A stretch of DNA of 5,191 bases, from positions 309-5,499 of the forward strand of contig DJDD01000118.1 of the NCBI GenBank assembly GCA_002430925.1, in the 5' to 3' direction. Position 1 is the first letter of the stretch, and each line of letters begins with the position of its first letter. Source of the DNA: Flavobacteriales bacterium UBA5933 (GTDB lineage: Bacteria; Bacteroidota; Bacteroidia; Flavobacteriales; Weeksellaceae). Both the position numbers and the translations under genes were made by a program. Shown piece by piece: positions 1-5,191 of the stretch. The notes beneath the pieces were generated by a model that saw only the letters and a list, made by a program, of their open reading frames with translations, searched no databases and was not told the DNA's origin.

Positions 1-116
1 GATTGAAATGGAAATCCTTTTTTGATTGGGTATTTGAACTTGATTAGTGCATTTCAACTTCGTTCTATGACCAATTAAAAAAGATTGTAATGGAAAGCAC
101 GTTGCGTAGCAATTGC
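1..116. repeat. Composite repeat/hairpin element: direct repeat, stem-loop, direct repeat, small hairpin
   Basis: A 17-base motif at 1-17 (GATTGAAATGGAAATCC) recurs at 83-99 (GATTGTAATGGAAAGCA) with 14 of 17 bases identical. The interval between the copies begins and ends with complementary arms. Positions 18-29 pair with 71-82 over 12 bp including one G-U, and C17-G83 can extend this to 13 bp, leaving a loop of about 41 bases (30-70). The arms abut the repeats exactly, so this looks like one designed unit and not chance AT-rich pairing. A second hairpin (97-116) overlaps the end of the right repeat. No credible ORF covers the region. From memory, similar motif pairs occur between genes in other flavobacterial genomes, but I could not check this. 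The element may extend left of the window. Its function and orientation are unknown. Confidence 0.6.
97..116. other. Small GC-containing hairpin at the end of the repeat element
   Basis: The bases GCACGTTGCGTAGCAATTGC fold into a stem of about eight pairs with one bulged C (position 100) and a GTA loop at 106-108. The core is TTGC/GCAA, flanked by a G-U pair and GCA/TGC. It stands out in very AT-rich surroundings. It is followed by CCAAAAAA and not a T-run, so it does not look like a plus-strand intrinsic terminator. Confidence 0.5.
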
Positions 117-149
117 CCAAAAAATATTGTTGAAAAATAATTAAACAAC

Positions 150-181
150 TTGATTTATAAATATGATTTTGATTTATACAT
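150..181 (+). repeat. Two 13-base direct repeats upstream of the permease gene, possible operator or weak promoter
   Basis: TTGATTTATAAAT (150-162) and TTGATTTATACAT (169-181) match at 12 of 13 bases, with starts 19 bases apart, close to two helical turns. They lie just upstream of the TTG start at 200, where a regulator could bind. The only promoter-like match here is weak: TACATTTA at 177-184 departs from TAnnTTTG in its last base, and the TTG at 150-152 is 24 bases away. In sequence this AT-rich, chance similarity is a real alternative. Confidence 0.25.
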
Positions 182-199
182 TTACTGAAATTATATTAA

Positions 200-967
200 T
201 TGGAATTAGAAACTTTATTTTATCTATGTACAGCTGCATTTTTTGCTGGTTTTGTAGATTCAATTGTTGGTGGCGGAGGGTTAATACAAACACCTTTGTC
301 GCTTGCTTTTTTACCTAATTTACCTGTATCTACAGTAATTGGAACTTTAAAAATCCCTGCGTTCAGTGGAACTGCAAGTGCAACAATTCAATATTTAAAA
401 AAGGTAAAAATTGATTGGAAATTATTGTTATACATCGCATTCTTTTCATTTATTTCAGCATTTTTAGGTTCGCAGTTACTAACTGTCGTAAGTAATGATT
501 TCATAAAACCTTTATTGCTCGTTATTTTAATTTTATTGGCTATTTATACCATATTCAAAAAAGATTTTGGACAAGCCAAAGAACGTCAATTACCACGAAA
601 TAAAATGATCATAAATGGTTGTGTTGTTGGTATTATTGTTGGGTTTTATGATGGATTTATTGGTCCAGGAACAGGGACATTTTTTATTTTAGGATTTATT
701 ACATTATTAGGAATGGATTTTCTAAAAGCAAGTACAAATGCTAAATTAATAAATCTTGCTACTAATTTTGGTTCAATTTGTTTATTTTTAATAAAAGGAC
801 AAATTATATGGAAAATAGCATTACCAATGGCAATTTGTAATGCTTTGGGTGGGTTCGTTGGTGCAAAATTGGCAATAAATAAAGGAAATAAATTTATTCG
901 TATCATCTTTATCTTGGTTATCCTATTATCTATTTGTAGATTTGGTTACGAAGTTATTTTCAAGTAG
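200..967 (+). CDS. TSUP family (TauE/SafE-like) membrane permease
   Basis: This is a polytopic inner-membrane protein of 255 residues, the usual size for the TSUP family, whose members move sulfur-containing or organic anions across the membrane. It shows the family's internal duplication. The first half opens with GFVDSIVGGGG (residues 17-27). The second half opens with GFYDGFIGPGTGT (148-160), followed by the conserved S-x-N-x-K-x-x-N-x-x-x-N stretch (178-189). A hydrophilic linker (about 120-136) separates the halves, and hydrophobic segments fill the rest. The start is a TTG. An in-frame TAA lies directly upstream (197-199), so no earlier start exists, and the N-terminus matches the family's usual short lead before the first glycine motif. 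There is no clear ribosome binding site, as is common in Bacteroidota. The stop TAG is followed at once by the ATG of the next gene, implying co-transcription and coupled translation. Family is certain from the motifs; the substrate cannot be predicted. Confidence 0.9.
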   Translation: MELETLFYLCTAAFFAGFVDSIVGGGGLIQTPLSLAFLPNLPVSTVIGTLKIPAFSGTASATIQYLKKVKIDWKLLLYIAFFSFISAFLGSQLLTVVSNDFIKPLLLVILILLAIYTIFKKDFGQAKERQLPRNKMIINGCVVGIIVGFYDGFIGPGTGTFFILGFITLLGMDFLKASTNAKLINLATNFGSICLFLIKGQIIWKIALPMAICNALGGFVGAKLAINKGNKFIRIIFILVILLSICRFGYEVIFK

Positions 968-1756
968 ATGAAAGTTATATATAGCATTTTTTTTTTATCA
1001 ATCTTCTCATTTTGTACGGCACAAAATTTTGAGTTGAAGGATTCTATGGTTATTAGTAATCAAACTGTAAAAACAATTGATACAGATTTAAATAATTCTA
1101 TTTATCTTATTTCTGATTCTAAGATTGAAAAAAAATTCGCTACCAACAAACAAAATAGAATTATTGATTTAAAGAATATATTATTAACTGTTGATACAAG
1201 TAATCCTTTACGATTGTATGCTTACACAAATTTTAATAAACTGAATATTCTTGATGAAAATTTAAGTCAAATACAAGATCCTATTAAATTTAATACAACA
1301 GATTATATTCCTATTGCACTTAGAGTTATTGACAATCAGTTTTGTTGGTTTTATGATATGATAGAAAATAAGTTGATACAATACAACTATCAGATGCAAA
1401 AAACTATTTTGACATCAAAACAGATATTTCTTAAAAACAATGACCAATCCATTGAAAAAATATACAGCTACAGAAATTTCGTATACTTAAAAAGTCAGAA
1501 TACAATTTATGTTTATGATGATTATGCTAATTTTAAATACGCTGTTGACCTAAACACAAATAATTCTCCGTACTATTTTTATAAAGATTCTATTTTTTAT
1601 ATTGACAATCATCGATTAATTAATAAAAATATAACATCAAAAATCTCTACTCCATATTTAGAATTAAAAAATACAAAAAGTATAGCTTTCAACGAAAGTT
1701 ACTTTTATCATTTTCATGATTCTACCTTAAGTATATACACAATACAACAACCTTAA
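968..1756 (+). CDS. Secreted beta-propeller-like protein of unknown function
   Basis: This 262-residue protein starts with a classical signal peptide: Lys2, a hydrophobic core, then SFCTA-QN with likely cleavage after Ala18. Cys16 is not in a good lipobox (Phe at -1), so a soluble exported protein is more likely than a lipoprotein. The mature part is rich in Asn, Tyr, Ile and Lys. It has recurring short beta-type units, such as NSIYLISDSKIEKK near 43-56, NTIYVYDD near 178-185 and STLSIYTI near the C-terminus, with a DTSNPLRLYAY stretch near 76-86. This spacing recalls a degenerate propeller, and I recall similar unnamed proteins in Flavobacteriia. No catalytic motif is visible. The ATG directly abuts the permease stop codon, so the gene depends on the upstream transcript and may be translationally coupled. 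Export and coupling are well supported; the fold is inferred and the function unknown. Confidence 0.8.
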   Translation: MKVIYSIFFLSIFSFCTAQNFELKDSMVISNQTVKTIDTDLNNSIYLISDSKIEKKFATNKQNRIIDLKNILLTVDTSNPLRLYAYTNFNKLNILDENLSQIQDPIKFNTTDYIPIALRVIDNQFCWFYDMIENKLIQYNYQMQKTILTSKQIFLKNNDQSIEKIYSYRNFVYLKSQNTIYVYDDYANFKYAVDLNTNNSPYYFYKDSIFYIDNHRLINKNITSKISTPYLELKNTKSIAFNESYFYHFHDSTLSIYTIQQP

Positions 1757-1976
1757 TTACAGACAATTGAAACTTTGAAACATGATTTAAAACCCATGAG
1801 AATCATTGATATTTAAATTAATTTATAGAAAAAATTTATAATTTCATTTTGAAAAAATTAAGAAATTTTAAGTAATTATTTTTTTGTAAAAAAAGATTTT
1901 TCTATGAGTTGGGTTAAGAGATTTTGTTTTCAGATTTAAGGTTTAGTATATTTGCAAACGTTAAAAAAATTGTAAA
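1757..1976. other. Intergenic region, no gene
   Basis: This 220-base AT-rich gap separates the propeller gene from the kinase gene. No coding sequence is supported. No good terminator follows the propeller gene. A run of seven T and seven A around 1879-1894 can pair but has no GC and a two-base gap. The right end holds the kinase promoter, listed separately. Confidence 0.7.
1923..1954 (+). promoter_or_regulatory. Bacteroidota-type promoter for the deoxynucleoside kinase gene
   Basis: TTTG at 1923-1926 is followed after 20 bases by TATATTTG at 1947-1954. This matches the Bacteroidota primary-sigma consensus (TTTG, about 19 bases, TAnnTTTG). Transcription would begin around 1959-1962, giving a leader of only about 15-18 bases that is A-rich (TTAAAAAAATTGTAAA) and has no Shine-Dalgarno sequence, as expected for this phylum. 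This is the best promoter match in the window. Confidence 0.8.
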
Positions 1977-2591
1977 ATGCATATCGCCATAGCAGGAAAT
2001 ATTGGAGCTGGAAAAACCACTCTAACAAAGCTTTTAGCAAAAAAATATAATTGGACAGCTCAATTTGAAGATGTAGAAATGAATCCTTATTTGGATGATT
2101 TTTATAATGATATGGAGAAATGGGCTTTCAACTTACAAATATACTTTTTAGGAAGCCGTTTCAATCAGGTAAAAGAAATTAGAGAAAGTGGTAAAGATAT
2201 TATTCAAGATCGTACCATTTATGAAGATGCTCATATTTTCGCTAGTAACTTAAACGATATGGGATTATTATCTACACGTGATTATAACAATTATCTTCGT
2301 GTATTTAATTTGATGACTGGGTTTGTAGAATCTCCAGATTTATTAATTTATTTAAAAGCATCTATTCCTACTTTAGTTGGTCAAATCCAAAAAAGAGGTA
2401 GAGATTATGAAAATTCTATCAGTATTGATTATTTAAGTCGATTAAATGAAAAATATGATAAATGGATTGCAAATTACAAAGAAGGAAAAGTTTTAGTAAT
2501 TGATGTGGATAATTTAGATTTTGTTGAAAATAAAGAAGACTTAAATTTTATTTTTGACAAAATTGAAGCTGAAATTAATAAACCTATTTAA
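1977..2591 (+). CDS. Deoxynucleoside kinase (dNK/dCK-dGK family)
   Basis: This cytosolic salvage enzyme phosphorylates deoxynucleosides to their monophosphates using ATP. At 204 residues it has normal length for bacterial members. The order of motifs is complete: P-loop GNIGAGKT (residues 7-14); the E-x-N-P-Y-L-x-D-F-Y substrate region (34-43); W49 and Q54 in the base-contacting helix; the catalytic-arginine motif DRT-IYED (78-84); and an arginine-rich lid (KRGRDYE, 139-145). The ATG lies six codons before the P-loop, which is standard. The gene has its own promoter just upstream and a strong terminator downstream, so it is probably monocistronic. Related enzymes from Flavobacterium psychrophilum and Polaribacter have been studied and prefer deoxyadenosine or thymidine. 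Which nucleoside this one prefers cannot be read from the sequence, so I give no gene symbol. Confidence 0.93.
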   Translation: MHIAIAGNIGAGKTTLTKLLAKKYNWTAQFEDVEMNPYLDDFYNDMEKWAFNLQIYFLGSRFNQVKEIRESGKDIIQDRTIYEDAHIFASNLNDMGLLSTRDYNNYLRVFNLMTGFVESPDLLIYLKASIPTLVGQIQKRGRDYENSISIDYLSRLNEKYDKWIANYKEGKVLVIDVDNLDFVENKEDLNFIFDKIEAEINKPI

Positions 2592-2614
2592 TCAAAAAAT
2601 ATAATACATTATAG

Positions 2615-2646
2615 GGCTTGATTCAAAAAAATCAAGCCATTTTTTT
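2615..2646 (+). terminator. Intrinsic terminator after the deoxynucleoside kinase gene
   Basis: GGCTTGATT (2615-2623) pairs perfectly with AATCAAGCC (2630-2638) around a six-base loop (CAAAAA). After one A comes a run of seven T (2640-2646). It begins 23 bases after the kinase stop codon and ends 11 bases before the ATG of the next gene. Confidence 0.9.
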
Positions 2647-2647
2647 G
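2618..2647 (+). promoter_or_regulatory. Possible weak promoter overlapping the terminator, for the EamA permease gene
   Basis: TTG at 2618-2620, inside the terminator stem, is followed after 19 bases by TTTTTTTG at 2640-2647. This differs from TAnnTTTG only by T in place of the A. If used, transcription would start near 2652-2655, giving an almost leaderless mRNA for the ATG at 2658. The missing A makes this uncertain. The alternative is partial read-through from the kinase transcript. Confidence 0.3.
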
Positions 2648-2657
2648 AAAAATAATT

Positions 2658-3614
2658 ATGGATAATAAAAATGTTTTAAAAGGAGTTTTATTTGTTGCCA
2701 TGGGTGCAAGCTTCTATGGAATGTTAGCGACTTTTGTAAAATTAGCTTATGAACAAGGCTATACAACTGCAGAAGTTACAACCTCACAATTTGTTTTAGG
2801 AATTATAACTCTTATAATTATAAATCTAATTATGGGAAGTCAAGTTACATTACCAAAAGTAGAAAACAAAGACAAAAAAAAATTAATGATTGCTGGAACT
2901 TCTTTAGGTTTCACAAGCTTGTTCTATTATTTGTCTGTACAATACATTAATGTCTCTATTGCTATTGTATTATTAATGCAGACTGTATGGATTAGTATTC
3001 TTGTAGAAGCTATTCTAAATAAACAATTTCCTTCTGCAAAAAAAATAATCGCAGTTGCTTTAGTTTTGTTTGGGACAATTTTAGCTACGAACTTAATAAA
3101 TCAAGAAGTAGAATTAAACCCTAAAGGGATTTTTTGGGGATTTTTAGCGGCTTGTTCATTTACAACTACAATGTTTACATCAAATAGTATGGCTAATTAT
3201 TTGCCTCCATACAAAAAAAGTTTGTGGATGCTTTATGGTGGTTCATTTGTTATTGGATTATTTTTAATATTCAGTCAAATTGGACCTTATTATTCACAAG
3301 GATTATTAAGCTTTTATAATAATGTATCCAATGATACAGCAAGTATACATCCTTTCAATTTTAGTATTTTTACTAATTGGGGAATATTTTTAGCTGTTTT
3401 TGGGACTGTACTACCTCCTATTCTATTAAATAAAGGATTTCCACACACAGGTTTAGGTTTAGGAAGTATAGTTTCTTCATTAGAACTACCTGTTTCTGTG
3501 ACAATGGCATTTATTGTATTACAAGAAAAAGTTCAGCCTATACAATGGACGGGGATTGCAATTATAATCTTTGCAATTATTCTTTCAAATTTGAATTTTA
3601 AGAAAAGTAAATAA
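2658..3614 (+). CDS. EamA/DMT-superfamily permease (10 TM segments)
   Basis: This 318-residue inner-membrane transporter of the drug/metabolite superfamily shows the typical 10-helix layout as two EamA repeats, roughly residues 8-145 and 156-312. Visible hydrophobic segments lie near 8-28, 40-60, 75-93, 98-119, 128-146, 157-175, 188-207, 241-259, 264-287 and 293-312. The second repeat ends with the family pattern L-E-L-P-V-S-V-T-M-A-F, then L-Q-E-K and W-T-G-I (near 275-300). A polar loop of about 33 residues between helices 7 and 8 (208-240) is longer than the other loops. The N-terminus starts just before helix 1, supporting this ATG. The gene sits between a terminator ending 11 bases upstream and the shared terminator downstream, so it looks like its own transcript. 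Known relatives export amino acids, metabolites or drugs; the substrate here is not predictable. Confidence 0.9.
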   Translation: MDNKNVLKGVLFVAMGASFYGMLATFVKLAYEQGYTTAEVTTSQFVLGIITLIIINLIMGSQVTLPKVENKDKKKLMIAGTSLGFTSLFYYLSVQYINVSIAIVLLMQTVWISILVEAILNKQFPSAKKIIAVALVLFGTILATNLINQEVELNPKGIFWGFLAACSFTTTMFTSNSMANYLPPYKKSLWMLYGGSFVIGLFLIFSQIGPYYSQGLLSFYNNVSNDTASIHPFNFSIFTNWGIFLAVFGTVLPPILLNKGFPHTGLGLGSIVSSLELPVSVTMAFIVLQEKVQPIQWTGIAIIIFAIILSNLNFKKSK

Positions 3615-3618
3615 AACT

Positions 3619-3654
3619 AAAAACGCTCATTTAAAAAATTAAATGAGCGTTTTT
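3619..3654. terminator. Bidirectional intrinsic terminator between convergent genes
   Basis: A perfect 16-bp inverted repeat (arms 3619-3634 and 3639-3654, loop AAAA) has a GC-containing core, CGCTCA/TGAGCG. Each arm ends in five A or T bases, so a U-tract forms in both directions. It lies 4 bases from the stop codon on each side: the EamA gene ends at 3614 and the minus-strand gene ends at 3659. It can therefore end both transcripts. Confidence 0.92.
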
Positions 3655-3658
3655 GGTT

Positions 3659-4243
3659 TTATTTGTAATTTCGAACGACTATATGAAAACATCTAATTTT
3701 AGATTCTTTTACATAATATATTTTACCTGTTCTAACGTAGGTTTGTAAAACCTTTTCTAATGATTTTTCTAATTTATGATCTAGTCGTATTTTATGATTA
3801 AAACGAACGTAAGAAATATCAAATGCAGATCCAAAATTATGAGAACTATCGTTAGAAGAAGCATTACTATTAATACCTCTTAATCTATTTTGATCGTGTA
3901 ATGTTCTCGTTAAAGAAGTAACAACAAAAAAATTCTGTCCTGTTAATTTCACAAAATCTCTTGCAATACCTCTTAAAACATCTTTTCCTTTCGATACGAT
4001 GTAAGAATGACTATGAGTTAAATTCCCTAAACGCCAACCATAACCACGTTGCTGAACTTTTACAAGTCTACCTTTACTAACGTATCTATTAAGTTGCTTA
4101 TCTGTTCTTATTAACTCAATTTTATGAGATTTAGCTGCATTTAAATGTTGTATATATTCTTTAGAAGGTTCTATAATTACACGTTTTTGCGCTAAAACAT
4201 TAAAAGAAAAACCGAATAACAATAAACCAATAATAAATCTCAT
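3659..4243 (-). CDS. Exported DUF5715-like protein with LAS/M15 peptidase-type zinc motif (paralogue A)
   Basis: From the TTG at 4252 the frame gives 197 residues. I prefer the ATG at 4243 (194 residues): it gives a clean signal peptide (MRFIIGLLLFGFSFNVLAQ, cleavage about after the Ala) and has AGGA 11 bases upstream, whereas the TTG would sit 2 bases from that AGGA. In 197-residue numbering, the C-terminal domain has L-T-H (78-80), TSLTRT (112-117), S-S-H-N-F-G-S-A-F-D (136-145) and C-F-H (188-190). H138, D145 and H190 match the zinc ligands of LAS/M15 enzymes, which cleave peptidoglycan peptides, and R117 could be the substrate arginine. The usual catalytic Glu three residues before the last His is Arg187; the nearest Glu is E183. 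The protein is exported and probably works on the envelope. It is paralogous to the gene upstream. Activity is an inference. Confidence 0.85.
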   Translation of the reverse strand: MRFIIGLLLFGFSFNVLAQKRVIIEPSKEYIQHLNAAKSHKIELIRTDKQLNRYVSKGRLVKVQQRGYGWRLGNLTHSHSYIVSKGKDVLRGIARDFVKLTGQNFFVVTSLTRTLHDQNRLRGINSNASSNDSSHNFGSAFDISYVRFNHKIRLDHKLEKSLEKVLQTYVRTGKIYYVKESKIRCFHIVVRNYK

Positions 4244-4259
4244 AAACTTCAAATTCCTA

Positions 4260-4267
4260 CAAAAATA
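4260..4267 (-). promoter_or_regulatory. Putative -7 box for paralogue A
   Basis: On the minus strand this reads TATTTTTG, an exact TAnnTTTG match, in the 50-base gap between the two paralogous genes. Transcription would begin near 4253-4256, 10-13 bases before the ATG at 4243. No TTG or TTTG lies at the usual distance upstream, so the promoter is incomplete. Paralogue A may also be read from the upstream gene's transcript, as no terminator separates them. Confidence 0.45.
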
Positions 4268-4293
4268 GAAAAGAATTATTAATTTTTACACTC

Positions 4294-4938
4294 CTACAAT
4301 GTTGTAGATGCAGATTGATTAGGATTACGTACTGTTACATGAAAACAATGCTGTCTATATTCTTTTATATAATAAATTTCACCATTATCTTGCATTTTTT
4401 TCAGTATAGCTTCTAAGTTATCTCGATTTGTTTTACTGTACGTATACTTACCATTAAATTTAGTATAAGATAAATCAAAAGCAGCACCATAATTATGAGC
4501 ACTATCACCTTTTGCTGCATTACTATTAACACGACGTAAACTAGATTGACTTTCTTCTGATCGAGTTAATGAAGTGACTGTTATTGTTTGATTATAATCT
4601 TCTAAGAATTTTTTAGAAATTTTTTCTAAAATAGATTTTGCCTTTGGATTTAAGAAAGCTTTGCTGTGTGTCAATTTTTCAATTGAATAACCATTCCCTT
4701 TTTCAGGTACTGCTATTAATTTTTTCATAATGACGAACCCCTCAATTTCATCAAAGTTTTCTACCGGAGGCATTTCAAAAGATTTTGCTGCTATTAAATG
4801 ATCACTATAAGTAATACTTTTTGCAACATTTAATGTTGAAGAATTAGCATCATTAGACGCTAAAATGTAACTTTCTTGGCTTTGTGCTGAAAGAAAAATT
4901 CCGCAACAAAAACAAGAAAGTGCAATTAATTTTTTCAT
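4294..4938 (-). CDS. Exported DUF5715-like protein with LAS/M15 peptidase-type zinc motif (paralogue B)
   Basis: This 214-residue protein starts at an ATG with a signal peptide (MKKLIALSCFCCGIFLSA, likely cleavage after Ala18). Cys9 sits too early and in a poor context for a lipobox. A variable segment (about 19-70) precedes the domain: KLTHS (88-92), TSLTRS (122-127), S-A-H-N-Y-G-A-A-F-D (146-155), and KEYRQHCFH (192-200). H148, D155 and H200 are the expected zinc ligands. The position three before H200 is His197, not Glu; E193 is shared with paralogue A. Over the central 43 residues (122-164 here, 112-154 in A) 25 are identical, so the two genes are tandem duplicates. They share direction, 50 bases apart using the ATG of A. 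I recall such proteins annotated as DUF5715 in Bacteroidota. An envelope peptidase is plausible but unproven. Confidence 0.87.
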   Translation of the reverse strand: MKKLIALSCFCCGIFLSAQSQESYILASNDANSSTLNVAKSITYSDHLIAAKSFEMPPVENFDEIEGFVIMKKLIAVPEKGNGYSIEKLTHSKAFLNPKAKSILEKISKKFLEDYNQTITVTSLTRSEESQSSLRRVNSNAAKGDSAHNYGAAFDLSYTKFNGKYTYSKTNRDNLEAILKKMQDNGEIYYIKEYRQHCFHVTVRNPNQSASTTL

Positions 4939-4960
4939 TTACTAAATATTTACTACATCG

Positions 4961-4968
4961 CAAAAATA
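4961..4968 (-). promoter_or_regulatory. Putative -7 box for paralogue B
   Basis: On the minus strand this reads TATTTTTG, an exact TAnnTTTG match. Transcription would start around 4954-4957, about 16-19 bases before the ATG at 4938. No TTG lies 17-23 bases upstream; that place is taken by a dyad (4975-4994). Confidence 0.5.
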
Positions 4969-4974
4969 AAAGAT

Positions 4975-4994
4975 ACAACTTGATAAGAAGTTGT
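4975..4994. promoter_or_regulatory. Perfect 7-bp dyad upstream of paralogue B, candidate operator
   Basis: ACAACTT (4975-4981) and AAGTTGT (4988-4994) form a perfect inverted repeat with a 6-base spacer, GATAAG. It begins 6 bases upstream of the -7 box and spans the spacer and -33 zone, as expected of a regulator site. There is no T-run after it on either strand, arguing against a terminator. No regulator gene is visible nearby. Confidence 0.35.
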
Positions 4995-5165
4995 TAAAAA
5001 ACATAATATTTATATAAAAATGTTTAAAATTTTCTTAAAAACCAAATTTATAGTGCAATTTTTATAGTTTTTAGGTCTTTTTTTTAATTAATGAAAATAA
5101 CAAATTTTTTATAAAAATTATCATAAAACTATTTATTAACATTTATCCATCTTGTTTTTATTCAC

Positions 5166-5173
5166 TATTTTTG
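5166..5173 (+). promoter_or_regulatory. Putative -7 box for a gene beyond the right edge
   Basis: TATTTTTG is an exact TAnnTTTG match pointing off the window. A TTG at 5152-5154 is only 11 bases away, and no TTTG is at the usual distance. A start site would fall near 5178-5181. The target gene is not visible. Confidence 0.35.
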
Positions 5174-5191
5174 TACTTTATATTTTTTGAT

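Larger units (their letters stand above)
4939..5191. other. Intergenic region at the right edge, no gene
   Basis: These 253 very AT-rich bases precede paralogue B and run to the window end. No coding sequence is supported on either strand. The stretch holds the minus-strand -7 box and dyad of paralogue B, and a plus-strand -7 box close to the edge. This suggests a divergent intergenic region whose right-hand gene starts beyond the window. Confidence 0.65.

Noticed and set aside
1..99. The repeated 17-mer as CRISPR repeats
   Set aside because: There are only two imperfect copies, the interval is 65 bases with self-complementary arms, and no cas gene is present.
90..140. Short ORF (16 codons from the ATG at 90) as a small gene
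   Set aside because: It runs through the repeat and hairpin, is very short and shows no recognisable features.
646..906. Minus-strand open frame of 86 codons inside the permease gene
   Set aside because: It lies wholly within the well-supported TSUP gene, has no family resemblance and no promoter or start context; it is an antisense shadow.
1757..1816. In-frame continuation of 19 codons after the stop of the propeller-like gene
   Set aside because: A run of 19 sense codons is easily due to chance, the annotated C-terminus ends in a plausible final strand, and there is no sign of read-through or recoding.
1879..1894. T7/A7 inverted run as a terminator of the permease/propeller unit
   Set aside because: Pure A-T pairing with a two-base gap would be unstable, and no GC stem is present.
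4294..4307. CTACAA-N2-TTGTAG palindrome over the stop of paralogue B as a terminator
   Set aside because: Only about 5 bp can form with a workable loop, and no T-run follows on the minus strand.

Overview
The window is strongly AT-rich. It carries Bacteroidota-type promoter boxes (TAnnTTTG, one of them with a correctly spaced TTTG) and mostly lacks Shine-Dalgarno sequences. Its proteins are of flavobacterial type: a TSUP permease, a deoxynucleoside kinase of the Flavobacterium/Polaribacter kind, and DUF5715-like exported proteins. I read it as ordinary chromosome of a member of the class Flavobacteriia; the genus cannot be fixed from this sequence. There is no rRNA, tRNA, transposase, phage gene or CRISPR array.

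Layout. Positions 1-199 hold no gene. They do hold a compact repeat/hairpin element (1-116): two copies of a 17-base motif bracket a long stem-loop, and a second small hairpin follows. Next is a two-gene plus-strand unit at 200-1756: a TSUP (TauE/SafE) membrane permease, then a secreted beta-propeller-like protein of unknown function whose ATG directly follows the permease stop codon. A 220-base gap contains a textbook Bacteroidota promoter for a deoxynucleoside kinase (1977-2591). A strong intrinsic terminator follows the kinase and ends only 11 bases before the start of an EamA/DMT permease (2658-3614). A 16-bp bidirectional terminator (3619-3654) separates this plus-strand block from two minus-strand genes (3659-4243 and 4294-4938). 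These are tandem paralogues encoding exported proteins with an LAS/M15-peptidase-like zinc site. The last 253 bases have no gene but carry outward-facing promoter-like boxes and a 7-bp dyad.

How the genes relate. The permease and propeller genes are arranged for coupled translation. The kinase (nucleoside salvage) and the EamA permease appear to be separate transcription units. The two DUF5715-like genes probably act in the cell envelope, perhaps on peptidoglycan peptides. No dedicated defence or mobile system is visible. The points most worth a second look are the 1-116 repeat/hairpin element and the tandem zinc-site paralogues, which lack the usual E-x-x-H glutamate of many LAS enzymes.
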